Origin: Enhydrobacter sp.
GTDB taxonomy: Bacteria; Pseudomonadota; Alphaproteobacteria; Reyranellales; Reyranellaceae
Reading direction: 5' to 3'
Length of the DNA: 64,000 nt
Assembly (NCBI GenBank): GCA_025808875.1
Contig: CP075528.1
Coordinates: 3,098,473 to 3,162,472, forward strand
Position numbers and translations under genes: made by a program
Part shown: piece after piece, positions 1 to 9,469 of the stretch
Position numbering within the stretch: position 1 is the first letter of the stretch
Layout of the letters: every line of letters begins with the position of its first letter
The notes under the pieces: model-generated
What the model was told of the DNA's origin: nothing
What the model saw: only the letters and a program-made list of their open reading frames with translations
Databases searched by the model: none

Positions 1-396
1 AACACCGGCCGGCGCCGGCGCTGCGGCTGGTTCGATGCGGTGATGGTGCGCCAGGCGGTGAAGCTGAACGGCATCGACGGCATCGCGCTCACCAAGCTCG
101 ACGTGCTCGACGGCCTGAAGGAGATCAAGGTGTGCGTCGGCTACGAGCTCGACGGCAGGCGCATCGGGCGCTTCCCCTTCACCATGGGTGCGCAGGCCAA
201 GATCCGGCCGCTGTGGGAGACCTTCGAAGGCTGGGACGAGAGCACCCGGGGCGCCCGTTCCTTCGCCGAGCTGCCGGCGACCTGCATCAAGTACGTGCGC
301 CGCATCGAGGAACTGGTCGGCTGCCCGGTTGCCCTGCTCAGCACGTCGCCCGAGCGCGACGACACGATCCTGATGACCGATCCGTTCAGGGACTGA
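1..396 (+). CDS. purA: Adenylosuccinate synthetase, C-terminal part (5' end outside window)
   Basis: This is the last 131 codons of adenylosuccinate synthetase, which joins IMP and aspartate using GTP in AMP synthesis. The reading frame is open from base 1, so the gene starts upstream of the window. The visible part carries the family's conserved C-terminal block: [13 protein letters not shown], then [18 protein letters not shown], which belongs to the guanine/IMP binding region (TKLDVLD), and it ends in the usual short tail after a [14 protein letters not shown] segment. The TGA stop at 394-396 overlaps by 11 bp the 3' end of the convergent membrane-protein gene, leaving no room for a separate terminator. 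Identification is secure. Confidence 0.95.
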   Translation, partial: NTGRRRRCGWFDAVMVRQAVKLNGIDGIALTKLDVLDGLKEIKVCVGYELDGRRIGRFPFTMGAQAKIRPLWETFEGWDESTRGARSFAELPATCIKYVRRIEELVGCPVALLSTSPERDDTILMTDPFRD

Positions 397-2152
397 AACG
401 GCGCGGCGTCTTCCTGACGTAGAGGAACCAGCTGCGCGACTCGATGCGCTCGGAGAAGTGCCGATCGAGGTAGGGCGTGTACTTGTCGACCGCCAGGCGC
501 GTGACCGCGATCGAGGTGGAGAACTTGGGGACCAGCACGTAGCTCGCGTCGCCCAGCATGTCCTCGGCATCGAGCCAGGGGAAATGAGGCGCGAGCCACA
601 GGCTGACACCCCGAGCCGGCGCGCGCTGCAGGATGAACGGCAGGGGATTGACCTGGTCGAACAGGACGATCGACCCGGCCCTCCGATCCGGCGCCTCGAA
701 CAGCTGGGCGGCGTCGAGGAGGGTTCGGGCGTATTCGAACTGGGAGATCTCCTGGTCGCCGGTCTCGACCGACCGGATGCGATTGAGCAAGGTGTAGTCG
801 GCCACGTTCCGGTTCAGCGCATCGAACAGGCCGGGACGCCCCGCCGGCACCGCGAGGCCGCGCAACGGGCCCTTGTCGAACACGAACAGGTCCTTCCCGA
901 GCGACGCCTGCCGATAGTAGATCGCCAGATTCGCGGCCTGCTTGGACATGACGATCAAGGGAAAGACGAGTGCGGCCACCAGGATCCAGAGCCGTGCCGG
1001 CGCGCGGCCCTCGCTTCGGTTGCCGCGGAAATAGTCATAGAGCAGGAAGGCGATGGTCACCGACAGGGTGAGGCCCTGGGTCTGCGTGTTCTGCGACAGC
1101 ATCGCCGCGGCAGTCACGACCAGCAGGATCACGGCGGCCGGCAGGCGCAGCGGGATGTCGCCCGAGCGCCACAGGCCGAGTGCCGTCAGGGCGGCGATCG
1201 CGACCAGCGACAGTTCCGGCACGTTGTCGAACAGGCGGACCGTGAGCGCGCGGATGTCGTTGTTAACAGCGCCCGCCTCGATCGCCGTGAAGATGTCGGC
1301 GAGATAGGGCCAGTTGTAGGGAGCGATCGCGTGAAGCGAGATCGCCGCTCCGGCGATCAGCCAGCGCCGCGCGTGCCGGCGGATCGGCTCGCTCACCGCG
1401 AGCGCAACCGCCAGTTCGGCCATGGCGGCACCGAAATAGGTGATCTTGAGATCGTAGAGCGCCAAAATCAGAAGCGTGGCAACGACGAGGTCGGGCCATC
1501 CGCCCATCGCCTCGCCGCGCGGCGGCACGAAGAAGATCAGGCTGAGCACGCCCAGCGCCGCCCAGCCGAGCGTGTTGTAGCTCATCGCGAAGGTGATGTC
1601 GTGGACCGAGTCGCCGACATTGGTCGGCATGAGGATCAGCAGGCTCGAATAGCCGACGAACACCGCGGCTGGCAGCAGCGGCAGGCGACGCAGGGCAGCG
1701 ACGAAGGCCGCGACGCAGATCGCCGTGGCGGCAATGATCTCGCCGACGATGAAGCCGCCGACCGAGGGGCCGGTGATCAGGAAGCCGATCTTGCTGAGAT
1801 AGAAGCTCAGGCTTCCCAGGGGATCGTGGAAATCCACATGCGGCTCGTGGCCGTTGACGAGGTGCCATGCTCCCGCGAGGTTGAACAGCATGTCCCACGT
1901 CATGTGGCGCGACACGATGAGGCTGGGCGATGCCAGCAGCCAGGCCGCCGCCAGGAAGACGACGAGCGAGGCGACCGCCAGCGGCAGCGGCGGGGCGTCG
2001 TCGACGAGGATCGAGCGCCAGCGCGCCTCCGCCCGCGTCGGGCCGATTTGTTCAGATGCTGAGGTCAAGCAGGTTGTAGTCCTCGATGTCGCGGCGTGCG
2101 GCGGCGTCCCAGCGATAAGCCAGGCCCTCGTCGGCGTGGGGCTTGTAGACAA
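386..2152 (-). CDS. Polytopic membrane protein, glycosyltransferase-like, function unknown
   Basis: I do not recognise a specific function. The protein (up to 588 aa) has about ten hydrophobic segments between roughly residues 55 and 410, then a soluble C-terminal domain of about 170 aa ending in [12 protein letters not shown] long membrane half followed by a soluble tail resembles the layout of GT-C-type lipid-linked glycosyltransferases, but I see no diagnostic motif, so this is only a shape argument. The start is uncertain. The ATG at 2152 overlaps the end of the upstream PhyH gene by 101 bp, a TTG at 2065 would cut the overlap to 14 bp, and the next ATG (1903) would remove the first membrane segment. 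It is probably co-transcribed with the PhyH gene. Confidence 0.6.
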   Translation of the reverse strand: MSTSPTPTRAWLIAGTPPHAATSRTTTCLTSASEQIGPTRAEARWRSILVDDAPPLPLAVASLVVFLAAAWLLASPSLIVSRHMTWDMLFNLAGAWHLVNGHEPHVDFHDPLGSLSFYLSKIGFLITGPSVGGFIVGEIIAATAICVAAFVAALRRLPLLPAAVFVGYSSLLILMPTNVGDSVHDITFAMSYNTLGWAALGVLSLIFFVPPRGEAMGGWPDLVVATLLILALYDLKITYFGAAMAELAVALAVSEPIRRHARRWLIAGAAISLHAIAPYNWPYLADIFTAIEAGAVNNDIRALTVRLFDNVPELSLVAIAALTALGLWRSGDIPLRLPAAVILLVVTAAAMLSQNTQTQGLTLSVTIAFLLYDYFRGNRSEGRAPARLWILVAALVFPLIVMSKQAANLAIYYRQASLGKDLFVFDKGPLRGLAVPAGRPGLFDALNRNVADYTLLNRIRSVETGDQEISQFEYARTLLDAAQLFEAPDRRAGSIVLFDQVNPLPFILQRAPARGVSLWLAPHFPWLDAEDMLGDASYVLVPKFSTSIAVTRLAVDKYTPYLDRHFSERIESRSWFLYVRKTPRRFSP

Positions 2153-3212
2153 ACGGCGTTTCTTCGGGAAAGCGCTGACGACGCGCGTCGATGGCGTAGC
2201 CGATCAGGCGCGCGCGGCGGCGAATGCGCTCCGCGTCGTAGACGGCGACCGCGTTGTGAATGCCGCCGGCCCGCACGCCGAGCACGGAGCTGCGGCGATG
2301 GAAGCCGAAATTGACCGTGACCCGCCAATCCTTCGACGTGTTGGCGAAGGACCCGTGCAGGGCCTGGCGGTTGGTCATCGCCACGTCGCCGGGAGCGCAA
2401 ACGATGGGCACCGCATCGGGCAGGCGTTCGCTTCCTGCGCTGGCGACTTCGCGCCGGATGTCGACCTTGCCGCGCTTGTGCGAGCCCGGCACCACCCACA
2501 CGCCGTTGGCGGCGGTGCAGCCGTAGAGCTGGGCCATGAAGTTGAAGCCGTGGATGCCCTCGTCCCAGGCGGCGCTGTCCCAGTGCGTCGTGCCGTCCTG
2601 ATGCCAGGCGACCGAAGCGCCGCGACCCGGCTCCTTGATCCACAGCGCTTCGTTGAAGGGCGCGAAGTCGACGCCGTTGATCGCCGCCGCCACCGCCAGG
2701 AGCTGCGGATGGCCGTAGACGCGCAGCGAGGCCTCGGAGAACTGCAGCGAGCCCAGGATCAAGAAGACGACTTCCTGCGGCAGCCCGTCGGCGGCCCTGG
2801 GCTCGTACATCTTCACCTGATGACGGCCGTTGGCCGCCGACGTGCCGCCCCACGGATCGCTGAGCGGCCGCGCCCATTGCAGCGTCGGCCCGCTGCGGCC
2901 CAGCGCCAGCGCCGGCCGGCCGAGACGGTCGACGGCCGCGCCCTTCGCCACCGGGAGCCGATCCAGGATGTCGTGCAAATCCCGCTCGATGTCGGCGAGC
3001 TCGTCGGCCTTCAGCACGCCTTCGAAGACATAGAAGCCGCACCGCCAATAGGCGTCGACGATGTCGGGATGCAGTTCGCCCGCCGCCGTCAGGCGGATGG
3101 GACCGCGATTGCCGAGCGCGAACGCGCGCCGCTCGCCATCGCGAAGGTAGCGCTGCATCGCCGCTTCCTCGGTGCCATAGTCGGCGCCCGAGGCAGCCAT
3201 GGGCGTGTCCAT
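2052..3212 (-). CDS. Phytanoyl-CoA dioxygenase (PhyH) family protein
   Basis: This is a 386-aa Fe(II)/2-oxoglutarate oxygenase of the PhyH family. The iron-binding facial triad is visible: H204-x-D206 in WHQDGTTHWD and a distal histidine H286 in ALHGSFANTSKDW. The following RVTVNFGFHRR strand is where PhyH enzymes carry the 2-oxoglutarate-binding arginine. At 386 aa it is longer than the roughly 280-300 aa typical of bacterial PhyH proteins, with about 60 extra residues at the N terminus. The substrate cannot be told from sequence; members hydroxylate lipids, ectoine and many secondary metabolites. It lies upstream of a membrane protein on the same strand and is separated by about 125 bp from hldD. 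Confidence 0.85.
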   Translation of the reverse strand: MDTPMAASGADYGTEEAAMQRYLRDGERRAFALGNRGPIRLTAAGELHPDIVDAYWRCGFYVFEGVLKADELADIERDLHDILDRLPVAKGAAVDRLGRPALALGRSGPTLQWARPLSDPWGGTSAANGRHQVKMYEPRAADGLPQEVVFLILGSLQFSEASLRVYGHPQLLAVAAAINGVDFAPFNEALWIKEPGRGASVAWHQDGTTHWDSAAWDEGIHGFNFMAQLYGCTAANGVWVVPGSHKRGKVDIRREVASAGSERLPDAVPIVCAPGDVAMTNRQALHGSFANTSKDWRVTVNFGFHRRSSVLGVRAGGIHNAVAVYDAERIRRRARLIGYAIDARRQRFPEETPFVYKPHADEGLAYRWDAAARRDIEDYNLLDLSI

Positions 3213-3338
3213 GCCTCCTCCCGGGATCGTTGTGTGAAATCCAGTTTTTTCATTATGACAGAAATTACTTGCCGCGCAATTCCTGGCCAGATTTCAATCC
3301 ATTTGGGCACGCGAGCCTGCCGAGCCGGCTGATCGAGA

Positions 3339-4319
3339 CTACCGATAGCGATCGGCGCCGGCGAGATAGCGCACGTAGCTGGCGACGCCCTCCTTCACCG
3401 GCGTGAAGGGCCGCGCGTACCCCGCCTCGCGCAGCGCCGTCGTCGACGCCTCCGTGAAGTACTGGTAGCGCTCGCGCAACCCCTCGGGCATCGGGAAATA
3501 GGAGATCGCCGGCGGCCGGCCGGCGGCGGCGAACAGCGCCTCGATCAGCTCGCGAAAGGTCGCGGCGCGGCCGGTGCCGACGTTGTAGAGGCCGTGGCGC
3601 GGCCCCTTCTCAAGGCACCACAGCACGACGTCGACGACGTCGTCGACATAGATGAAGTCGCGCTTCTGGCCGCCGTCGGGATAGTCGGCGCGATGGCTCT
3701 TGAAGAGCTTCACCGTGCCGCCGTTCGCCACCACCTCGTGGTTCTTGGCGACGACGCTCATCATGTCGCCCTTGTGGTACTCGTTCTGGCCGAAGACGTT
3801 GAAGAACTTCAGCCCGACGCAGCGCGGCGGCAGCGGCAGGCCGAGCGCGACCCGCTCGGCGAACACCAGGTCGAACTGGTGCTTGCTCCAGCCGTAGAGG
3901 TTGAGCGGCCGCAGCGCGCGCAGGCCGTCGAGCGCCAGCCCGTCGACGAAGCCCTGCACGCCGTCGCCGTAGGTCGCCGCCGACGAGGCATAGACCAGCG
4001 GCACGCCGCGCGCCGCGCACCAGTCGAGCAGCGCCAGCGAAAACCGGAAGTTGCTGCGCATGATCTCGTCGCCGTCGCTCGCCGTGGTCGAGGAATTGGC
4101 GCCCATGTGGATCACCGCCTCGACGTCCTGCCGTCCCGTCAGGAAGTCCATCAGTTCCTCGGGAAAGACGAACTCGCGGAACATCCGCTTGCGCAGGTTC
4201 AGCCAGCGGTCGTCGGTGCCGAGCCTGTCGCACACCGCGAGGTCGGAGCGCCCGCGCTCGTTGAGGGCGGCCACGACGTTGGAGCCGATGAAGCCGGCGG
4301 CGCCGGTGACCACGATCAC
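3339..4319 (-). CDS. hldD: ADP-L-glycero-D-manno-heptose 6-epimerase
   Basis: HldD inverts C6 of ADP-D-glycero-D-manno-heptose to make the L,D-heptose used in the inner core of lipopolysaccharide. The 326-aa protein is an extended SDR. It opens with the NAD(P)-binding glycine motif GAAGFIGS right after the initiator, and has the catalytic Y142-x-x-x-K146 (YGWSK). The block LKFFNVFGQNEYHKGDMMSV is the HldD family signature that sets it apart from GalE-type epimerases. Length matches the family (about 310-330 aa). It lies 7 bp downstream of hldE on the same strand, so the two consecutive pathway steps are one transcription unit. Confidence 0.95.
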   Translation of the reverse strand: MIVVTGAAGFIGSNVVAALNERGRSDLAVCDRLGTDDRWLNLRKRMFREFVFPEELMDFLTGRQDVEAVIHMGANSSTTASDGDEIMRSNFRFSLALLDWCAARGVPLVYASSAATYGDGVQGFVDGLALDGLRALRPLNLYGWSKHQFDLVFAERVALGLPLPPRCVGLKFFNVFGQNEYHKGDMMSVVAKNHEVVANGGTVKLFKSHRADYPDGGQKRDFIYVDDVVDVVLWCLEKGPRHGLYNVGTGRAATFRELIEALFAAAGRPPAISYFPMPEGLRERYQYFTEASTTALREAGYARPFTPVKEGVASYVRYLAGADRYR

Positions 4320-4326
4320 GGCCGCC

Positions 4327-5838
4327 TCAGTCCGCGTCGGCCGGCGCGCGGCCGCGGGCGATCAGCCGCGTCGTCGACTGCCCCTCGACCAGTTCGACCG
4401 TCATCACCCGGCCGCCGGCCGCAACGACGATGTCGGCGCCGACGATGTCCTCGACCTTGTGGTCGGCGCCCTTGACCAGCAGGTCGGGCATCAGCCGCTC
4501 GATCAGCCGGCGCGGCGTGTCCTCCTCGAACAGCACGACCAGGTTCACGTGCCGGAGCGCGGCCAGCACCGTGGCGCGTGCCGCCTCGTCCTGCACCGGC
4601 CGCGTCGGACCCTTGAGGCGCTTCACCGAGGCGTCGGCGTTGAGGCCGACGATCAGCCGGTCGCAGGCGCCCGCGGCCTCGCGCAGCAACGCGACATGGC
4701 CGGGGTGCAGGAGGTCGAAGCAGCCGTTGGTGAAGCCGACCGTCAGGCCCTGGCTCCTCCACAGCGCGCGCAGCTCGACGGCCTCGTCCACGGTCGCGAG
4801 GCCGCCGGAGACCGTGGACCGGTCCTCGGCCATGCGCGCCCGCTCGGCCTCGGCCTCGATCTCGTCCGCCGACACGATCGCGGTGCCGAGCTTGGAGACC
4901 GCCAGGCCGCCGGCAACGTTGGCGAAGGCCATCGCCTCCTCCATCGTTCGGCCGGACGCCAGCGCCGTCGCGAAAGCCGCCATCACTGTGTCGCCCGCGC
5001 CGGTCACGTCGAATACCTCGCGCGCGAGCGTGGGAAGATGGACGGCCGCGCCGTCGGCGTGGAACAGCGTCATGCCCGCTTCCGAGCGCGTCACCAGGAT
5101 GTGCGCGCCGGTGATGGACGCGGCGGCGGCGGCGGCGCGCTCGATCTCGGCGTCGGTCTTGACCGGCAGCCCGGTCGCCGCCGCCAGCTCGGCCCGGTTG
5201 GGCTTGATCACCGCGGCGCCGCGATACCGGGTGAAGTCCCGGCGCTTGGGATCGACCAGTACGGGCACGTCGTTGGCGCGCGCCATGGCGATCGCCTGCA
5301 TCAGCACCTTGTCGGTGAGCGTGCCCTTGTTGTAGTCCGAGATCACCATCAGCCGGCATTCCTGCAGGCGCTGGGCGACGGTGGCGAGCACCGCATCCTC
5401 GCTCTGGCGCGAGATCGGATCGGACTCCTCGCGATCCAGTCGCAGAAGCTGGTGCTGCCCCGCCGTCATGCGCGTCTTGACCGTCGTGCCGTGCGCCGAA
5501 TCGCGCAGCAGGTCGAAGCGCGTCACCGCGGTATGCAGCAGGCCGGCCATGCGGTCGCCCTCGGCATCCATGCCGACGCAGGAAATCAGATGGCAAATGC
5601 CGCCCATGCCGCCGATATTGGCCGCCACGTTGGCCGCGCCGCCGACGCTCTCGCGCGTCTTGAGCTGGCGGATCACCGGCACCGGCGCCTCGGGCGAGAT
5701 GCGGTCGACCGAGCCGCTGACATACACGTCGAGCATCGAATCGCCGATCACCAGGATCGGCAGTCCGCCCGGCTCCCATCGTCTGGAGAGGAGCTGCCTT
5801 AAGGAGAGCGGCGCGGCGCCGCCCGGCGAATCTCCCAT
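4327..5838 (-). CDS. hldE: Bifunctional heptose 7-phosphate kinase / heptose 1-phosphate adenylyltransferase
   Basis: HldE phosphorylates D-glycero-D-manno-heptose 7-phosphate at O1 and, after dephosphorylation by GmhB, adenylylates it, feeding HldD in LPS core synthesis. The 503-aa product has the two expected domains. A PfkB/ribokinase fold fills residues about 1-330, with VIGDSMLDVYVSG at the start and the anion-hole DVTGAGDTVMAAFA near its end. A cytidylyltransferase-like domain follows from about 360, with NGCFDLLHPGH (H378-x-x-H381). I chose the ATG at 5838 (MGDSPGG) because it has AG-rich sequence upstream and removes 33 residues of low-information N terminus. An ATG at 5937 is in frame but would reach almost to the divergent gene at 5958. 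A proper promoter must lie in the 120-bp divergent gap. Confidence 0.93.
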   Translation of the reverse strand: MGDSPGGAAPLSLRQLLSRRWEPGGLPILVIGDSMLDVYVSGSVDRISPEAPVPVIRQLKTRESVGGAANVAANIGGMGGICHLISCVGMDAEGDRMAGLLHTAVTRFDLLRDSAHGTTVKTRMTAGQHQLLRLDREESDPISRQSEDAVLATVAQRLQECRLMVISDYNKGTLTDKVLMQAIAMARANDVPVLVDPKRRDFTRYRGAAVIKPNRAELAAATGLPVKTDAEIERAAAAAASITGAHILVTRSEAGMTLFHADGAAVHLPTLAREVFDVTGAGDTVMAAFATALASGRTMEEAMAFANVAGGLAVSKLGTAIVSADEIEAEAERARMAEDRSTVSGGLATVDEAVELRALWRSQGLTVGFTNGCFDLLHPGHVALLREAAGACDRLIVGLNADASVKRLKGPTRPVQDEAARATVLAALRHVNLVVLFEEDTPRRLIERLMPDLLVKGADHKVEDIVGADIVVAAGGRVMTVELVEGQSTTRLIARGRAPADAD

Positions 5839-5957
5839 GCCTCTAGATCCTGCCACCCGTATCGTGCCCGCGCGCCATACTCCACGGCTTGCCCTTCCCG
5901 CGCCACTCAATTCCGTAAACACGAGCCGATGTGGCACACTGCCGGCGGGAGGATGTC

Positions 5958-6428
5958 ATGGCGATCGAACTCACGGTCAACGGCGCGGCACGCAGCGTCG
6001 CCACGCCCGACACCACCTCGCTGCTCGAGGTGCTGCGCAACCATCTCGGCCTGACGGGCACGCGCTACGGCTGCGGCCTCGAGCAATGCGGCAGTTGCAT
6101 GGTGCTGGTCGACGGCCAGCCGACCCATGCCTGCACCCGCGAGGTCGGCACGCTGGCCGGCAAGGCGGTCACGACCATCGAAGGGCTGGGCGGCGCCGAC
6201 AAGCCTCATCCGATACAGCAGGCCTTCCTCGACGAGCAGGCCGGCCAGTGCGGCTACTGCCTCTCGGGCATCGTGATCTCGGCCAAGGCGCTGCTCGACC
6301 GCAATCCCGCGCCCTCGCGCGCCGACATCGTCGCCGCCCTCGACGGGCACATTTGCCGCTGCGGCACGCACCATCGCATCCTGCGCGCCGTCGAGCGCGC
6401 CGCCGCCGCCCTGCGGAGGCCGGCATGA
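5958..6428 (+). CDS. (2Fe-2S) ferredoxin subunit of a molybdenum hydroxylase (IorA/CoxS type)
   Basis: This 156-aa protein is the small iron-sulfur subunit of a xanthine-oxidase-family dehydrogenase. It passes electrons from the molybdopterin site out of the enzyme. The N-terminal plant-type ferredoxin domain has CGCGLEQCGSC plus a further Cys (THAC). The C-terminal four-helix domain carries GQCGYC and HICRCGTH for the second cluster. The start is the ATG at 5958, with a good GGGAGGA ribosome site just upstream, rather than the in-frame ATG at 5931. It overlaps the large subunit gene by 4 bp (ATGA), so the two are translationally coupled. No FAD (CoxM-type) subunit is adjacent, which fits two-subunit enzymes such as isoquinoline 1-oxidoreductase that donate to a membrane or cytochrome acceptor. 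Confidence 0.93.
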   Translation: MAIELTVNGAARSVATPDTTSLLEVLRNHLGLTGTRYGCGLEQCGSCMVLVDGQPTHACTREVGTLAGKAVTTIEGLGGADKPHPIQQAFLDEQAGQCGYCLSGIVISAKALLDRNPAPSRADIVAALDGHICRCGTHHRILRAVERAAAALRRPA

Positions 6429-8569
6429 ACGCCCCCGCCCTGCCGCCGAGCCTGATCGACAATCCGCGACTCGACCGCTGGATCGCCTTCCTGCCGGACC
6501 GCACGGTGCGCGTCGCCACCGGCAAGGTCGAGATGGGCCAGGGCGTCGTCACGGCGCTGGGCCAGATCGCGGCCGACGAGCTCGACCTGCCGCTCGAGCG
6601 CGTCGTCATGCTGTCCGGCGACACCACCGACGGGCCCGACGAACTCTACACGACGTCGTCGCTGTCCATCATGGTCTCGGGCAGCTCGATCCGGCTGGTC
6701 TGCGCGGAAGTGCGGGCCAAGGCCCTGGAGCGCGCGGCGCTGCGCCTGAACTGCGGCCGCGACGAGCTCAGCGTGGTCGACGGCCGCTTCCACCAGAACG
6801 GCGTGCCGACCGACCAGGACTACTGGACCGTGGCGGCAGAGATCGACCTTTCCCAGAACGTCACCGGCACCGTCCCGACCAAGCCCGCCACCTCATATAA
6901 AGTGGTCGGCGCCTCGGTGCCGCGGGTCGACCTGCCGGCCAAGCTCGCGGGAGCGGCCTTCGTGCACGACCTGCTGCCCCGCGACGTGCTGCACGCGCGC
7001 ACCCTGCGCCAGCCCGCCCGCGGCGCCACCCTCGAGGCGCTCGACGAGGCGGCGATCCGCCGGGCGGCGGGCGGCCGAGCGGGCGGGCGAGCGGGCGGGG
7101 GCGAACTCGAGATCGTGCGCGAGGCCAATTTCGTCGCCTTCGTCAGCACGGTGGAAAGCGTGGCCGAAGCGGCCGCCGCGGCCGCGCCGGCGCACGCGCG
7201 CTGGCTGGACGTGCGGCGGCTCACGCCGGCCCAGCAGGAAGCCGCGTGGCTGAAGGATCAACCCTGCGAGGATCGCCGCATCGGCGCGCCCGAGCCCGCG
7301 ACGCCGCCCGCCACGATCGCGCGCATCACCGTGTCACGGCCCTACATCGCGCACGCCTCGATGGGGCCTTCCTGCGCGCTCGCCGAGTTCCGTGACGGGC
7401 ATCTCACCGTGTGGTCGCACGGCCAGGGCATGCATCCGTTGCGCAAGAACCTCGCCGCGGCGCTCGAGCTGCCGATCGAGCGGATCACGGCCCGCCACAT
7501 GCACGGGCCGGGCTGTTACGGCCACAACGGCGCCGACGATGCCGCGCTCGATGCCTGCCTCGTGGCGATGAAGTTCCCCGGCCGGACCGTGCGCCTGCAA
7601 TGGCGGCGCGAGGAGGAGTTCGGCTTCGAGCCGGTCGGCCCCGCCATGCTGGTGACCCTGCACGCCGGACTCGATGCCGAGGGGCGCCCGACCGACTGGA
7701 CCACCGAGATCTGGAGCGCCACGCACGTCCAGCGGCCCGGCACCGGCAGCGGCTACCTGCTGGCCACCGAGGCGCTGGCCGATCCGCCGCCCGAGGTGAA
7801 GCCGACCGATCCGCCGGAAGCGCGTGGCGGCGGCGGCACGCGCAACGCCGTGCCGATCTACGACGTCGGCGCCCATCGCATCCTGCACCATCTCGTGCAG
7901 AAGGGTCCGGTGCGCACTTCGGCGCTGCGCGGGCTGGGCGCGTTGCCCAACGTCTACGCCATCGAGATGCTGATGGACGAGCTGGCGGCGCGCGCCGGAC
8001 GGGACCCGGTCGCCTGGCGCCTCGCGCTCCTGTCGGAAAAGCGCATGCGCGCCTGCCTCGAGCGCGTCGCGGCGCGCGCCGGCTGGAGCGCGCGCGGCCC
8101 CTCGGGCACGGGCAAGGGGTTGGGCGTCGGCCTGGCGCGCTACAAGAACACCGCGGCCTATGCCGCCGTCGCGGCCGCGGTCACGGTCGATCGGACGGTG
8201 AGGGTCGAGCGCGTGTGGTGCGTCGCCGATGCCGGCCTCGTCATCAATCCCGACGGCGCGCGCAACCAGCTCGAGGGCGGCATCCTGCAGGCGGTGAGCT
8301 GGACCCTGAAGGAACGGGTGCGCTTCGACGAGCAGGGCATCGCCTCGCTCGACTGGGCGAGCTACCCCGTCCTGAAATTCAGCGAGGTGCCGGAGATCGA
8401 GGCCGAGCTGGTCGACGGCGCCGGCAACCCGCCGCTCGGCGTCGGCGAATGCACGGTCGGACCGACGGCCGCCGCCATCGGCAACGCCGTCGCCCACGCG
8501 CTCGGCGTGCGCATCCACGACATGCCACTCGACCGCGAGCGCGTCATGGCGGCGTTGCTGAAGGCGTGA
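6425..8569 (+). CDS. Molybdopterin-binding large subunit, aldehyde/isoquinoline oxidoreductase type
   Basis: This is a 714-aa catalytic subunit of the xanthine dehydrogenase family. It hydroxylates an N-heterocycle or oxidises an aldehyde using a molybdenum-cytosine-dinucleotide-type cofactor. Visible family features are VEMGQGVVTALGQIAADEL near the start, SRPYIAHASMGPSCALAEF, the GHNGADDAALDA cofactor segment, and the terminal NPPLGVGECTVGPTAAAIGNAV block, whose GVGE glutamate is the conserved base. It is close in length and order to IorB (one-chain, no fused cytochrome domains). No twin-arginine signal is evident, though many IorB relatives have one. A Gly/Arg-rich run at nt 7061-7100 is a local compositional oddity in a linker. 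The substrate is unknown. Confidence 0.9.
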   Translation: MNAPALPPSLIDNPRLDRWIAFLPDRTVRVATGKVEMGQGVVTALGQIAADELDLPLERVVMLSGDTTDGPDELYTTSSLSIMVSGSSIRLVCAEVRAKALERAALRLNCGRDELSVVDGRFHQNGVPTDQDYWTVAAEIDLSQNVTGTVPTKPATSYKVVGASVPRVDLPAKLAGAAFVHDLLPRDVLHARTLRQPARGATLEALDEAAIRRAAGGRAGGRAGGGELEIVREANFVAFVSTVESVAEAAAAAAPAHARWLDVRRLTPAQQEAAWLKDQPCEDRRIGAPEPATPPATIARITVSRPYIAHASMGPSCALAEFRDGHLTVWSHGQGMHPLRKNLAAALELPIERITARHMHGPGCYGHNGADDAALDACLVAMKFPGRTVRLQWRREEEFGFEPVGPAMLVTLHAGLDAEGRPTDWTTEIWSATHVQRPGTGSGYLLATEALADPPPEVKPTDPPEARGGGGTRNAVPIYDVGAHRILHHLVQKGPVRTSALRGLGALPNVYAIEMLMDELAARAGRDPVAWRLALLSEKRMRACLERVAARAGWSARGPSGTGKGLGVGLARYKNTAAYAAVAAAVTVDRTVRVERVWCVADAGLVINPDGARNQLEGGILQAVSWTLKERVRFDEQGIASLDWASYPVLKFSEVPEIEAELVDGAGNPPLGVGECTVGPTAAAIGNAVAHALGVRIHDMPLDRERVMAALLKA

Positions 8570-9458
8570 TGATCCGCCCGACGTCGCGATGCACCGTCGG
8601 GCCGTCGCCGGCCAGGGTGGTGCGGCGCATGTCGCGCGGCTCGTGCGCGGGGAACGGACGCGCGCGGTGCATGGTCTGGCGGTTGTCCCACATGACGAGA
8701 TCGCCGATCCGCCATTTGTGGGTGTAGACGAACTCGCGCTGCGTGGCGTGCTCGATCAGGTCGCGCAGGAAGATCTGTGCCTCGGGCAAGGGCCAGCCGA
8801 CGATGGTACCGGCGTGGCTCGACAGATAGAGCGACTTGCGGCCGGTCACGGGATGGGTCCGCACCAGGGTCTGGCGCACCGGCTTGAAGCGCTCGCGTTC
8901 CTCGTCGGTGAAGTCGGTGAAGCCGATCTGGCGGCGCGAGTACATCTGCGAATGCTCGCACACCAGGCCCTCGACGGCCTGCTTGGTCTCCCCGTCGAGC
9001 ACGTCGTAGGCCGCCCGCATGTCGGCGAACTGAGTGTCGCCACCCGTCGACGGCAGGCTGACGGCGCGCAGCAGCGAATACTTGGCGGGCGTCGCCTTGA
9101 ACGAGCTGTCGGAATGCCACAGCCGGTTGCCGATGCCGAACAGCCGGCGCCTGTCGTCGCGCGCGAAGGGCGCGTCGTTCTTGTCGAGGTTGGAGACGTC
9201 GGCGAAGGTCGTCGGCAGGCGATATTCCGTCGCGGCGCGCAGGCTGGTGCCGATGGCGTGCTCGATCTCGCCCAGGCTCCTCGTGAAAGCGAGCTGCTGC
9301 GTGTCGTCGATCTTCTGGTCGCGGAACACCAGCACGGCGTAGCGATCCATGCCGGCGTGGATCGCCCGCGCCTCCTCGGGCGCCAGTGGCCGGCGCATGT
9401 CGAGGCCCGAGACCTCGCCGGCGAAGCACGGACCGACCTGATCGATGGCGATGGCCAT
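8544..9458 (-). CDS. TauD/TfdA-family Fe(II)/2-oxoglutarate dioxygenase
   Basis: This 304-aa oxygenase has the TauD/TfdA signature. WHSDSSF carries the H-x-D iron ligands, ATPAKYSLLRAVSLPSTGGDTQFADM follows, and the distal part VMWDNRQTMHRARPF provides the third histidine, with RRTTLAG supplying the 2-oxoglutarate-binding arginine. TfdA relatives cleave aryloxyacetates, sulfonates or similar ether/C-heteroatom bonds; the actual substrate is not known. The start is the ATG at 9458 (MAIAIDQVG) with GGAGA about 10 bp upstream. It is the last gene of the minus-strand run LLM-LLM-NIPSNAP-TauD, and its 3' end overlaps the convergent molybdenum hydroxylase gene by 26 bp. Confidence 0.9.
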   Translation of the reverse strand: MAIAIDQVGPCFAGEVSGLDMRRPLAPEEARAIHAGMDRYAVLVFRDQKIDDTQQLAFTRSLGEIEHAIGTSLRAATEYRLPTTFADVSNLDKNDAPFARDDRRRLFGIGNRLWHSDSSFKATPAKYSLLRAVSLPSTGGDTQFADMRAAYDVLDGETKQAVEGLVCEHSQMYSRRQIGFTDFTDEERERFKPVRQTLVRTHPVTGRKSLYLSSHAGTIVGWPLPEAQIFLRDLIEHATQREFVYTHKWRIGDLVMWDNRQTMHRARPFPAHEPRDMRRTTLAGDGPTVHRDVGRIITPSATPP

Positions 9459-9469
9459 GACGATCTCCC

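Noticed and set aside
458..2062. Long plus-strand open frame opposite the membrane-protein gene
   Set aside because: It is Arg/Gln/Glu-rich with no domain pattern and is the antisense shadow of a real gene in GC-rich DNA.
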